DNA of 7,248 nt from Christensenella sp. UBA1685 (GCA_002320595.1 DCKB01000015.1:1-7248); one strand, 5' to 3'. Shown: positions 1 to 6,556, counted from the first letter of the stretch. Notes: generated by a model not told the origin, from the letters alone. Program-made: numbers and translations.

Positions 1-195
1 TTCAGGGCGTAGCACATTAGGGATTGCCTGTACTTCATGTCCTGTGTTACAGTTGTCATGAGGGATTTGCACTTCCTTTCGGTCCTTGTTGTTTTTCCTA
101 AACTCACAATAACCGATTTGTGCGAATCCTTCATCCTTTTTCTTCTCGCTGTCCAAGATGTATTGTAATCCTATACCATCAGATGGTCGATTTCG
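1..195 (-). pseudogene. Truncated unknown reading frame, runs off left edge
   Basis: On the minus strand a frame stays open for 65 codons from position 195 to the window edge, just after a TAA at 196-198. It begins RNRPSDGIGLQYILDSEKKK, continues with a charged stretch containing IGYCEFRKNNKDRKEVQIPH, and reaches the edge as DNCNTGHEVQAIPNVLRPE. It has no ATG near its beginning and no ribosome binding site; a TTG at 154-156 is the only plausible weak start. The sequence looks like real soluble protein rather than a chance frame: it is balanced in charge, has few rare residues and no stop codon. I do not recognise the family. It is probably the 3' part of a gene whose 5' end was lost or frameshifted beside trxB, perhaps left by a mobile element. 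A spurious frame remains possible at this length. Confidence 0.4.
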
Positions 196-224
196 TTAAA
201 AATCTGGATTGAAGAACGCGCTTG

Positions 225-233
225 TGGTAGAAT
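225..233 (+). promoter_or_regulatory. Extended -10 promoter of trxB (leaderless start)
   Basis: TGGTAGAAT at 225-233 reads as an extended -10 element (TGn followed by TAGAAT, 5 of 6 to TATAAT). The start site expected 7 bases after it is the A of the trxB ATG at 240. The -35 position 17 bases upstream (TGGATT, 205-210) is poor, as is common for extended -10 promoters. No purine-rich ribosome binding site lies between the promoter and the ATG. Confidence 0.5.
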
Positions 234-239
234 AAAGCC

Positions 240-1187
240 ATGGAGCAGAATGCAAACAAAATTTATGATGTTGCGGTCATTGGCGGCGGCTCTGCGGGGC
301 TTGCAGCGGGCTTATACGCTGCGCGTGCAGGGCGAAGCACGCTTTTGATTGAGGAAATGACGGTGGGTGGCCAGATCACCAAAACACACAATGTGGAAAA
401 CTATCCCGGCTTTGACGAAGGCATCGACGGATTTTCCCTTGCGGCAAAGATGGAGCAGCAGGCAACGCGTTTTGGGCTTGTTACAAAGTTTGCCACCGTT
501 CAGGAACTTGCACTTTCGGGTGATGTAAAACGCATTGAATGCGGCAAAAAGGTGTTTTTTGCGCGTACGGTAATTCTAGCTATGGGGGCACAGCCGCGTC
601 TGCTCGGCATCCCGGGAGAGGTAGAGCAGATGGGAACGGGCGTTTCTTACTGCGCAACATGCGACGGTGCATTTTTCCGCGGCATGCCGGTTGCGGTTGT
701 CGGCGGCGGGGATACCGCAATTTCGGATGCGCTTTATCTTGCGCGTTTTGCGCAGCATGTGTACGTTGTGCACCGGCGGGATACGCTGCGTGCAACGCAG
801 GTCTTGCAGGATGCGGCAAGGCAGGAGCCTTCGATCGAATTCGTGTTTGATACTATGCCGGAGGAAGTCGTAGGCGGTGATGCTGTGGAAGGTCTTCGCG
901 TGAAAAACAAAAGAAACGGGGAAGAACGCACGCTTGCGGTGAAAGGAATATTCGTGGCCGTAGGCACAACGCCACGCTCCGCGCTCGTTCAGAATCTGCT
1001 CGACTGCGATGCGGGCGGCTATATTAAAACCGATGCGCACATGCGCACTTCTATCCCGGGCGTATACGCTGCGGGCGATGTGCGCGTAACGCCGTTGCGT
1101 CAGGTGGTAACGGCTGCGGCCGACGGTGCTGTGGCGGCAACGATGGCGGTTGAATATCTTATCCAACAGGGTGGAAGCCCCCAATAA
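240..1187 (+). CDS. trxB: Thioredoxin reductase (NADPH, FAD)
   Basis: This cytoplasmic flavoprotein passes electrons from NADPH through FAD and a redox disulfide to thioredoxin. The protein is 315 residues, normal for the low-molecular-weight bacterial enzyme. Visible in order are the FAD dinucleotide-binding motif GGGSAG (residues 15-20), the redox-active CATC pair (C138, C141) followed by DG, the NADPH site GGGDTA (155-160), HRRD (178-181), which fits 2'-phosphate recognition, and the C-terminal FAD motif AAGDVR (277-282). ATG 240 is the only possible start, because an in-frame TAG lies at 228-230. There is no Shine-Dalgarno sequence, and a -10 element ends 6 bases before the ATG, so the mRNA is probably leaderless. 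glmM starts 19 bases after the stop and is probably co-transcribed. No thioredoxin gene is in the window. The family call is certain; the physiological partner is inferred. Confidence 0.96.
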   Translation: MEQNANKIYDVAVIGGGSAGLAAGLYAARAGRSTLLIEEMTVGGQITKTHNVENYPGFDEGIDGFSLAAKMEQQATRFGLVTKFATVQELALSGDVKRIECGKKVFFARTVILAMGAQPRLLGIPGEVEQMGTGVSYCATCDGAFFRGMPVAVVGGGDTAISDALYLARFAQHVYVVHRRDTLRATQVLQDAARQEPSIEFVFDTMPEEVVGGDAVEGLRVKNKRNGEERTLAVKGIFVAVGTTPRSALVQNLLDCDAGGYIKTDAHMRTSIPGVYAAGDVRVTPLRQVVTAAADGAVAATMAVEYLIQQGGSPQ

Positions 1188-1196
1188 CGGCCTTTC

Positions 1197-1201
1197 GGAG
1201 G
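1197..1201 (+). promoter_or_regulatory. Ribosome binding site fixing the glmM start
   Basis: GGAGG at 1197-1201 lies 5 bases before ATG 1207. It decides for the MARLFGTDGVRG start over an upstream in-frame ATG at 1126 that would overlap trxB. Confidence 0.85.
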
Positions 1202-1206
1202 ACTAT

Positions 1207-2565
1207 ATGGCGAGACTTTTCGGAACGGACGGCGTGCGTGGGATCGCGAACGCCGATCTTTCATGCGAACTTGCGCTGCAAATCGGTGCAGCGGGCGCAT
1301 ATGTGCTTACAAGTGCGGTGCACAATCCACGCATCCTCGTCGGAATGGACACGCGCCGCAGCGGGGACATGCTTGCGGCAGCGCTTACGGCGGGCATCTG
1401 CTCCGTTGGCGGGGATGTGCTGAATGTCGGCGTGATCCCTACACCGGCGATGGCTTACCTTGCGCGGCTTTACGAGGCGGATGCCGCCGTGATGATCAGC
1501 GCTTCACACAATACGATGGAATATAACGGCATCAAGTGGTTTGATGGAGACGGCTTTAAACTTTCAGACGCTTTGGAGGATGAGATTGAACGCCTGATTC
1601 GCGAACGCACGGAATTGCCGCACCCTACGGGCGTGGGCGTGGGCCATGCCATCGAGGCGCGCCGCGCGGTAGATGAATACAAGGCGTTTCTCTGCGGTAC
1701 GGCACAAACGCGCTTCGATGGCCTGCGTATAGCGCTTGACTGCGCAAACGGGGCATCTGCGGGCATCGCAGCGGATGTGTTCCGCGCGCTCGGCGCGGAG
1801 GTGATTGCCCGTAGCGACGAGCCGGATGGGTATAATATCAATGCGCGGTGCGGCTCCACGCATCCGGAGGCATTGCAGGAACTCGTCGTTGAATGCGCTG
1901 CGGATGCGGGCTTTGCCTTTGATGGCGATGCTGACCGCGTAATCGCATGCGACGAGCTTGGCAACCTTGTGGATGGAGACCGCATCCTCGGCATTTGCGG
2001 CCGGGCGATGCAGGAGGCCGGAACACTCCGCAACAATGCAATTGTTGTTACAGTGATGTCCAACCTGGGCTTGAAAAAGCGCATGCGTGAGCTGGGCATC
2101 CGGGTGGAAGAAACCGCTGTGGGCGATCGTTACGTGATGGAGCGCATGCGGGAAGGCGGGTTTGTGCTCGGCGGCGAGCAGTCCGGACATGTGATTTTCC
2201 TTGACCGCAATACCACGGGAGACGGCATTCTGAGCGCAATTCAGGTTTTGAATGTGCTCCTTGCAAGCGGAAAGCGGATGTCCCACCTTGCGGCGGAGGT
2301 GCCGATTTTCCCGCAGGTGCTTGTGAACGTTGTTGTAGAAAACGGCAGCAAACAAGCTGCGATGCAGGACGAGGAGATGTGGCGGCGCATCCGCGAAATT
2401 GAAGCAGAGCTTGGCGAAGCGGGGCGCGTGCTCGTGCGTGCATCCGGCACAGAACCGCTCATCCGCATCATGTTGGAGGGGCAGGATGCGGATGCAATCG
2501 GCGTACTTGCGGTTTCCATCGCAAAAATCCTTGAGAAAAATCATGGTGGGAGGATTCGCCAGTGA
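1207..2565 (+). CDS. glmM: Phosphoglucosamine mutase
   Basis: GlmM interconverts glucosamine-6-phosphate and glucosamine-1-phosphate, the step leading to UDP-GlcNAc for peptidoglycan and other cell-wall polymers; it acts in the cytoplasm. The protein is 452 residues, typical for the family. It opens with the family signature LFGTDGVRG (4-12). The phosphoserine loop is ISASHN (97-102, catalytic S100), the Mg-binding loop is DGDADR (239-244), the sugar-binding loop is GEQSGH (323-328), and the phosphate-binding loop is RASGTEPLIR (411-420). All four alpha-D-phosphohexomutase domains are therefore complete. The start is set by GGAGG five bases upstream and by the signature lying directly at the N terminus. 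It sits 19 bases after trxB, and its stop overlaps the next gene by 4 bases, which points to one operon. Phosphomannomutase is unlikely given the GTDGVRG start and the loop sequences. Confidence 0.97.
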   Translation: MARLFGTDGVRGIANADLSCELALQIGAAGAYVLTSAVHNPRILVGMDTRRSGDMLAAALTAGICSVGGDVLNVGVIPTPAMAYLARLYEADAAVMISASHNTMEYNGIKWFDGDGFKLSDALEDEIERLIRERTELPHPTGVGVGHAIEARRAVDEYKAFLCGTAQTRFDGLRIALDCANGASAGIAADVFRALGAEVIARSDEPDGYNINARCGSTHPEALQELVVECAADAGFAFDGDADRVIACDELGNLVDGDRILGICGRAMQEAGTLRNNAIVVTVMSNLGLKKRMRELGIRVEETAVGDRYVMERMREGGFVLGGEQSGHVIFLDRNTTGDGILSAIQVLNVLLASGKRMSHLAAEVPIFPQVLVNVVVENGSKQAAMQDEEMWRRIREIEAELGEAGRVLVRASGTEPLIRIMLEGQDADAIGVLAVSIAKILEKNHGGRIRQ

Positions 2566-3089
2566 ACGGATTCCCGGCGGAATATATCCTCAAACGCAGC
2601 AAACGCAAAACGCTTGCTGTGGAGGTGACGCGCGCGGGCGAGGTGATCGTCCGCGCACCTTTACGCATGCCGGAGCGCGAAATCCTGCGCTTTCTGCGGG
2701 AGCAGCGGCAATGGGTTGAGGCGCACATCACATTACAAAAGCAGCGTGAAGCCGCGCATCCCACACCGAATGCGGAGGAGGAAGCGCGCCTGAAAGCACT
2801 TGCCAAAGAGACGATCCCGCCGCGCGTAGCGCATTATGGGAATATCATGGGCCTTATCCCCACATCGGTTAAAATCACCTCTGCAAAAACGCGCTTCGGG
2901 AGCTGCAGCGTGAAAAACGGGCTTTGTTTTTCCTGGCGGCTGATGCAATATCCGCCTGAAGCGGTGGACTATGTTGTTGTGCATGAGCTTGCTCACATTG
3001 TTCATAAAAACCATGGAAATGCATTTTACGCGCTGATCCGAAGCGTTTTGCCGGATTATCCGGCGCGGCGCGCGCTGCTCAGAAAATAG
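2562..3089 (+). CDS. YgjP-like (M48/DUF45) zinc metallopeptidase
   Basis: The predicted product is a soluble 175-residue zinc-dependent metallopeptidase-like protein of the YgjP/DUF45 family, close to the length of E. coli YgjP. The N-terminal part (YILKRSKRKTLAVEV) is the beta-rich segment usual in this family. The core has TRFGSCS (110-116), matching the family TRWGSC motif with W replaced by F. HELAH (141-145) carries two zinc-ligand histidines and the catalytic glutamate, and H151 in KNHGNAF is the likely third ligand. The GTG start overlaps the glmM stop as GTGA, and GGGAGG at 2548-2553 lies 8 bases before it, so translation is probably coupled to glmM. There is no signal peptide or membrane segment. 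The physiological substrate of these proteins is poorly defined and nothing here reveals it. I see no convincing terminator after it. Confidence 0.88.
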   Translation: MNGFPAEYILKRSKRKTLAVEVTRAGEVIVRAPLRMPEREILRFLREQRQWVEAHITLQKQREAAHPTPNAEEEARLKALAKETIPPRVAHYGNIMGLIPTSVKITSAKTRFGSCSVKNGLCFSWRLMQYPPEAVDYVVVHELAHIVHKNHGNAFYALIRSVLPDYPARRALLRK

Positions 3090-3103
3090 AAGGGGAAATT
3101 CCT

Positions 3104-3131
3104 TTGCAATGAGCGAGGATAGTAATATATA
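3104..3131 (+). promoter_or_regulatory. Possible sigma-A promoter, distal, before secreted gene
   Basis: TTGCAA (3104-3109) and TATATA (3126-3131) are 16 bases apart, each matching 4 of 6 consensus positions. The region is AT-rich, so chance matches are easy. It competes with the extended -10 candidate at 3150-3178. Confidence 0.2.
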
Positions 3132-3149
3132 GTATATTTCTAAAAAAAA

Positions 3150-3178
3150 TTGTATTTCTTGCGATTCAATGCTAAACT
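3150..3178 (+). promoter_or_regulatory. Possible extended -10 promoter of secreted-protein gene
   Basis: TTGTAT (3150-3155) is followed after 17 bases by TAAACT (3173-3178), which is preceded by TGC (3170-3172) to give an extended -10. The predicted start is near 3185, leaving a leader of about 38 bases with AGGAGG at 3209-3214. This fits an independent promoter for the AT-rich gene. Confidence 0.35.
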
Positions 3179-3222
3179 AATACAAATATTTCATCGTTAA
3201 AAAAAGACAGGAGGATAAGTAA

Positions 3223-4248
3223 ATGAAACGTATCATTAAACGATTGACTGCTATGGCCATGATGATTTTACTGTTGTTACAATGCATACCTATTAATACT
3301 TATGCTCAAGCTCAAACTGTGGGTGAGATGAGTAATGATGAAGAAGCGAATACTACAATTGGTCAAAAATGTGATAGTTATACTATTGAATTTGCAAGTT
3401 TGAAAGATCTACAGGCTATACTGGACATCTCAGAATCAAAAAGCTCTAATGATGATAATGCTGAGAATATAGACAAAATAATTAAGGAAAAGTCAGAGGA
3501 AAATATTAATAAGGCTAAAGAATATGTTGTTTCGCTAGAACTTAAAGAAAAAGGATTCTCTTATATCGAAGATGCTTGCTTAAAACAGCTTGATGAAATG
3601 AAAAACGATGAGAAGGATGGGTATTTGAAGTCCTATACAGTATATGTACCAAAGGAGACTAGTGCCAGTGTAAGCTATTTTGGTACATATAGCGGAAGAG
3701 ATTTTTACTATAATTTCTATTCATCATATACAAAAGAACTTAGAAAGACATCAAATCGCAGTAATGCTCAAAGCAATTGGAACAATTGGATACAAGGCTT
3801 AGTTAGCTTAATCATGTGTTTTGCAGATTGGTCCGCAGCAGTTCCATTTACAATGATACTAACAGCTATGAATGCACCTTCTTCATATGAAGTTGCTACT
3901 GGCGCATACGTAGAAAATGTAGTTACTTATTCTGCGAACTGTCGAGGCATATACACTTATGATACGCTTAAGAGATTTGGGACAGATAGCAATGCATTGA
4001 TTATGCTATACACGAATGAAAAAGGAATAGCAAGACCACAATCATATTATCATCCCGTTAATCCTCTTTACGAAAATATATACTCAATAACCCCAAACGC
4101 TGCTACGCAAACAATTAAAACGTCTGAGTACGATTCGACAAATATGATTCTCAGCACATGCTATACGTTATATAGCCAAGGAAGACCCGACGCGATTCCG
4201 AGAACGTGTACACTGCAATCAAGTGCGCTTAGCCTGATATGGGAATAA
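3223..4248 (+). CDS. AT-rich secreted protein of unknown function
   Basis: I do not recognise this 341-residue protein. It has a clear Sec signal peptide: basic MKRIIKR, hydrophobic core 8-24, and likely cleavage at A28 or A30 (NTYAQAQ). The mature protein has an acidic, probably helical region (33-133), a Tyr/Phe-rich segment (152-169, with SYFGTYSGRDFYYNFY), and a Trp-flanked hydrophobic stretch (186-217, WNNWIQGLVSLIMCF onward) that could insert in a membrane. A polar Tyr/Thr/Asn-rich C-terminal third follows. Six cysteines remain after processing (50, 119, 199, 240, 313, 329), compatible with disulfides outside the cell. AGGAGG at 3209-3214 lies 8 bases before the ATG. The gene is far more AT-rich than its neighbours, suggesting horizontal transfer. 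A secreted bacteriocin-like or surface protein is conceivable but untested. Cys21 is not a convincing lipobox, because Q precedes it. Confidence 0.85.
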   Translation: MKRIIKRLTAMAMMILLLLQCIPINTYAQAQTVGEMSNDEEANTTIGQKCDSYTIEFASLKDLQAILDISESKSSNDDNAENIDKIIKEKSEENINKAKEYVVSLELKEKGFSYIEDACLKQLDEMKNDEKDGYLKSYTVYVPKETSASVSYFGTYSGRDFYYNFYSSYTKELRKTSNRSNAQSNWNNWIQGLVSLIMCFADWSAAVPFTMILTAMNAPSSYEVATGAYVENVVTYSANCRGIYTYDTLKRFGTDSNALIMLYTNEKGIARPQSYYHPVNPLYENIYSITPNAATQTIKTSEYDSTNMILSTCYTLYSQGRPDAIPRTCTLQSSALSLIWE

Positions 4249-4260
4249 GAAGGATATATT

Positions 4261-4740
4261 ATGAACGCTGAAATGGAAATGGAGAACAATAAAAGGAAAA
4301 AATTGATTAAAAAAAGGACGATTATTGGAATCGGCATTGCCATATGCCTCGCGCTGTCCCTTGCGCTGTATTATCTGCCTCAGCCGCTCACGGAGCTGAC
4401 CGGAATTGATGATGCGGGGCAGGTGACAAAGCTCTTTCTCGAGAAAGGCGGTGCGGATGGAACTGTGAAAGCGCTCAGTGGCAAGCAATGCTCTGAAGCA
4501 GTCGCATTGCTGAAAACGCTGCACGTGCAAAGGACAGGAAAGACGGATACGGTTACATCAGGCCGGGAATACTTCTATTCCATTCAGGTTGGACAGGCGG
4601 AAGCAGATGAAGCCGAGCGGTTTTCCGTTACGTCAGATGGGCGCGTGTTCTTTCGCGGCAGGGTTTACTTGATTCAGGAGGATGGAAAAGAGGCCATTCG
4701 GGCGCTTGACGCTTGGTACGAAGGCGCGCCGGACGCATAA
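4261..4740 (+). CDS. Membrane-anchored hypothetical protein
   Basis: This 159-residue protein has no family I can name. A strongly basic N terminus (NKRKKLIKKR, 10-19) precedes one hydrophobic helix (about 20-38, IIGIGIAICLALSLALYYL), giving a single-pass protein with about 120 residues outside. The outer domain has mixed charge and ends in a segment resembling beta strands (REYFYSIQV, RFSVTSDGRVFFRGRVYLI), which may form a small sandwich fold. GAAGGA at 4249-4254 lies 6 bases before the ATG. It starts 12 bases after the secreted-protein gene and shares the terminator at 4761-4798, so the two are probably co-transcribed. Its base composition matches the backbone (33 of 60 G or C at 4441-4500) apart from the Lys/Asn-rich 5' end, so it may be an older resident gene. 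A partner or immunity role for the upstream product is speculation. Confidence 0.8.
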   Translation: MNAEMEMENNKRKKLIKKRTIIGIGIAICLALSLALYYLPQPLTELTGIDDAGQVTKLFLEKGGADGTVKALSGKQCSEAVALLKTLHVQRTGKTDTVTSGREYFYSIQVGQAEADEAERFSVTSDGRVFFRGRVYLIQEDGKEAIRALDAWYEGAPDA

Positions 4741-4760
4741 TGAAAATATAAACTCCAAAA

Positions 4761-4798
4761 CAAAGGACGCCGCGCGAGGGAATGCGCGGCGTTCTTTG
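4761..4798. terminator. Bidirectional intrinsic terminator
   Basis: CAAAGGACGCCGCGC (4761-4775) pairs with GCGCGGCGTTCTTTG (4784-4798) over 15 positions, including one G-U pair, around an 8-base loop. It lies 20 bases after the stop at 4740. Read on the minus strand, the stem ends in a T-rich run (CCTTTGTTTT), so it can also stop transcription coming from glyS. It separates two convergent units. Confidence 0.85.
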
Positions 4799-4802
4799 CT
4801 GA

Positions 4803-4824
4803 TGCGGCGGCAGAGGCCGCCGTG
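4803..4824. terminator. Second GC-rich stem-loop between convergent genes
   Basis: GGCGGC (4806-4811) pairs with GCCGCC (4816-4821) around AGAG, extended by one C-G and two G-U pairs. It is followed on the plus strand by ATTTATTT. It lies between glyS and the main terminator and may assist termination or protect the 3' end. Confidence 0.45.
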
Positions 4825-4867
4825 GATTTATTTGGCGTGTTTCCCGACAAGATATGTCAAGAGAAAC

Positions 4868-6265
4868 TTAAAAATCAATGACTTTGTCAATGTATTCTAC
4901 AAGGCCGCTGATGGGTACGCGCACCTGCTGCATGGTATCGCGGTCACGCACGGTAACGGTTTCATCTTCGAGCGTGTCAAAATCGATGGTGATGCAAAGC
5001 GGCGTTCCGATCTCGTCCTCACGGCGATACCGTTTGCCGATGGCGCCGGCTTCGTCATAATCCACCATGAACCGCTTCGCAAGCATAGTATACACCTCCT
5101 TGGCCTTGCCGCCAAGCTTATTTTTTTGCAGCGGCAAAACGGCAGCCTTAAACGGCGCAAGCGCAGGGTGAAGGTGCAGCACATTGCGTACATCGCCGCC
5201 CTCAAGGGTTTCCTCATCGTAAGCGTCGCACAGGAAAGCGAGCACCATCCGGCCTACGCCGAGGGAAGGCTCGATCACATAAGGAATATACCGGGTGTTA
5301 TCCTCCTGATCAAAATAGGTCTGATCCTTGCCGGAGGTGGTCTGGTGCGCCGTCAGGTCAAAGTCTGTGCGGGAGGCAACGCCCCAAAGCTCGCCCCACT
5401 CGGTAAAGGGGAAGGCGTATTCAAAATCGGTCGTGGCATTGGAATAGTGGCTCAGTTCTTCCTTCTCATGATCCCGGAGCCGCAGGTTTTCCTCATGAAT
5501 GCCCAGGTCGAGCAGCCATTGATGGCAGAAGTTCTTCCAATACGTGAACCATTCAAGCTCGGTACCCGGTTTGCAGAAGAATTCCAACTCCATCTGCTCA
5601 AATTCGCGCGTGCGGAAAATGAAGTTGCCAGGCGTGATCTCATTGCGGAAGGATTTGCCGATCTGCGCGATGCCGAACGGCAGCTTCTTGCGTGCAGTAC
5701 GCTGAATATTCTGGAAGTTGACAAAAATGCCCTGCGCCGTCTCAGGACGGAGGTAAACCGTGTTTTTTGCATCCTCTGTCACGCCCTGGAAGGTCTTGAA
5801 CATCAGGTTGAATTTTCGGATGTCGGTAAAGTTGTGCTTGCCACAGGAAGGGCAGGGGATCGCATTTTCGTCGATATAAGCCTTCATTTCCTCCGGGGAG
5901 AAAGCGTCCACGGGCTTGGGCAGGGTAACGTGTTTTTCCTCCGCCCACCCTTCAATGATTTTGTCAGCACGGAAGCGTTCTTTGCATTCCTTGCAGTCCA
6001 TAAGCGGATCGGAAAACCCGCCAACGTGGCCGGAAGCAACCCATACCTGAGGGTTCATCAGAATAGCAGAATCAAGGCCGACATTATAGGGGCTTTCCTG
6101 AACAAACTTTTTCCACCAGGCCTTTTTTACGTTGTTTTCCAACTCTACGCCCAGCGGGCCGTAGTCCCATGTGTTGGCGAGGCCGCCGTAAATTTCGGAG
6201 CCCGCGAAAATGAAGCCGCGATTTTTGCAGAGCGCGACGATTTTATCCATCCCAAAGCGTGCCAT
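4868..6265 (-). CDS. glyS: Glycyl-tRNA synthetase, single-chain dimeric type
   Basis: This cytoplasmic class II aminoacyl-tRNA synthetase charges tRNA-Gly with glycine using ATP. The 465-residue chain belongs to the eukaryote/archaea-like alpha2 type, not the split GlyQ/GlyS alpha2-beta2 type. Visible features are the N-terminal GFIFAGSEIYGGLANTWDYG (17-36) with motif 1; cysteine pairs CKEC (91-94) and CPSC (138-141), which could bind zinc; LRPETAQG (172-179); motif 2 (FRNEI at 206-210 through FRTREFEQMELE, 217-228); motif 3 (EPSLGVGRM, 332-340); and a C-terminal anticodon-binding domain from about 365. The chosen start has GGAGG on the minus strand at 6275-6279, 9 bases upstream, and gives the usual N terminus. 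An ATG 30 bases further upstream would put the ribosome site inside the gene. The gene converges on the plus-strand unit ending at 4740. Confidence 0.97.
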   Translation of the reverse strand: MARFGMDKIVALCKNRGFIFAGSEIYGGLANTWDYGPLGVELENNVKKAWWKKFVQESPYNVGLDSAILMNPQVWVASGHVGGFSDPLMDCKECKERFRADKIIEGWAEEKHVTLPKPVDAFSPEEMKAYIDENAIPCPSCGKHNFTDIRKFNLMFKTFQGVTEDAKNTVYLRPETAQGIFVNFQNIQRTARKKLPFGIAQIGKSFRNEITPGNFIFRTREFEQMELEFFCKPGTELEWFTYWKNFCHQWLLDLGIHEENLRLRDHEKEELSHYSNATTDFEYAFPFTEWGELWGVASRTDFDLTAHQTTSGKDQTYFDQEDNTRYIPYVIEPSLGVGRMVLAFLCDAYDEETLEGGDVRNVLHLHPALAPFKAAVLPLQKNKLGGKAKEVYTMLAKRFMVDYDEAGAIGKRYRREDEIGTPLCITIDFDTLEDETVTVRDRDTMQQVRVPISGLVEYIDKVIDF

Positions 6266-6274
6266 ATGTGAATT

Positions 6275-6279
6275 CCTCC
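6275..6279 (-). promoter_or_regulatory. Ribosome binding site fixing the glyS start
   Basis: GGAGG on the minus strand (CCTCC at 6275-6279) lies 9 bases before the ATG whose A is at 6265. It supports MARFGMDK as the N terminus. Confidence 0.85.
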
Positions 6280-6299
6280 AAAAATTAGTTTGCACTTTT

Positions 6300-6327
6300 A
6301 TTGTAAAACAAAACCATCGGTTGGCAA
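6300..6327 (-). promoter_or_regulatory. Sigma-A promoter of glyS
   Basis: On the minus strand TTGCCA (6322-6327) and TACAAT (6300-6305) each match 5 of 6 consensus positions and are 16 bases apart. The predicted start is near 6293, leaving a leader of about 28 bases. The -35 element lies inside the left arm of a 28-base inverted repeat. Confidence 0.75.
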
Positions 6328-6340
6328 GGGCACATACGGC
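6313..6340 (+). repeat. 28-base imperfect inverted repeat, left arm
   Basis: ACCATCGGTTGGCAAGGG followed by CACATACGGC. Compared with the reverse complement of 6557-6584 it matches at 24 of 28 positions, and at 17 of the first 18. The differences are at arm positions 12, 19, 23 and 27. It contains the -35 element of glyS, pointing outward to the left. Confidence 0.85.
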
Positions 6341-6556
6341 TTTGAAGGGCGGGCATTGTCCGCAGTATTGTTGCAGCCGCTTGCCGCAGCGCCACTACGC
6401 CAGCGCAGCTGCGCCGCACTGCAATCATCGCACGCCGCCTCAAAACTCAAAGAACACAAGCCTGCCGGATTGGCGCGTTTCGCGATCGAGGAGGGCGGAA
6501 TAGTGGGACTATTTCAACCGACGAGAACAATGAAACAGGCCAATCCAGAGGATTGC
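6341..6556. other. Non-coding spacer between the inverted-repeat arms
   Basis: I see no convincing gene in these 216 bases. They are GC-rich on the left, with a perfect 12-base palindrome GCGCAGCTGCGC at 6403-6414. The right part has several potential stems: CGCG-TTT-CGCG (6474-6484), AATAGT-GGG-ACTATT (6499-6513), GGATTGGC (6467-6474) with GCCAATCC (6539-6546), and the competing hairpin CAATCC-AGA-GGATTG (6541-6555). The stretch could hold a small structured RNA, regulatory sites, or the core of a small mobile or invertible segment. No T-box or riboswitch core that I know is visible on either strand. Confidence 0.5.

Noticed and set aside
1126..1206. Upstream in-frame ATG for glmM
   Set aside because: It overlaps the end of trxB and precedes the conserved N-terminal signature by 27 residues, while GGAGG at 1197-1201 serves ATG 1207.
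1564..2544. A 326-codon minus-strand open frame opposite glmM
   Set aside because: It is a shadow of a complete, well-conserved glmM. It has no ribosome site, is rich in His/Cys/Arg and resembles no domain.
3090..3112. Terminator after the metallopeptidase gene
   Set aside because: The best stem (AAGG around GGAAATT with CCTT) is only about four pairs and has no T-run. Readthrough into the next gene cannot be excluded.
3271..3285. Lipoprotein signal (LLLLQC) in the AT-rich secreted protein
   Set aside because: The residue before Cys21 is Gln, not Gly/Ala/Ser, and better signal peptidase I sites follow at A28 and A30.
3114..4256. Direct repeats (AGGATA) flanking the AT-rich gene as insertion scars
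   Set aside because: The shared sequence is six bases, occurs also within the ribosome site at 3209-3216, and is not at matching distances from the composition boundaries.
4682..6271. A 529-codon plus-strand open frame opposite glyS
   Set aside because: It is antisense to a complete glycyl-tRNA synthetase with all motifs, has no family-like content and overlaps the terminators. It is a by-product of the codon use of glyS.
6266..6295. Longer glyS beginning 10 codons upstream
   Set aside because: The clear GGAGG site lies between the two ATGs, and the predicted transcript start near 6293 would leave no leader for the longer form.
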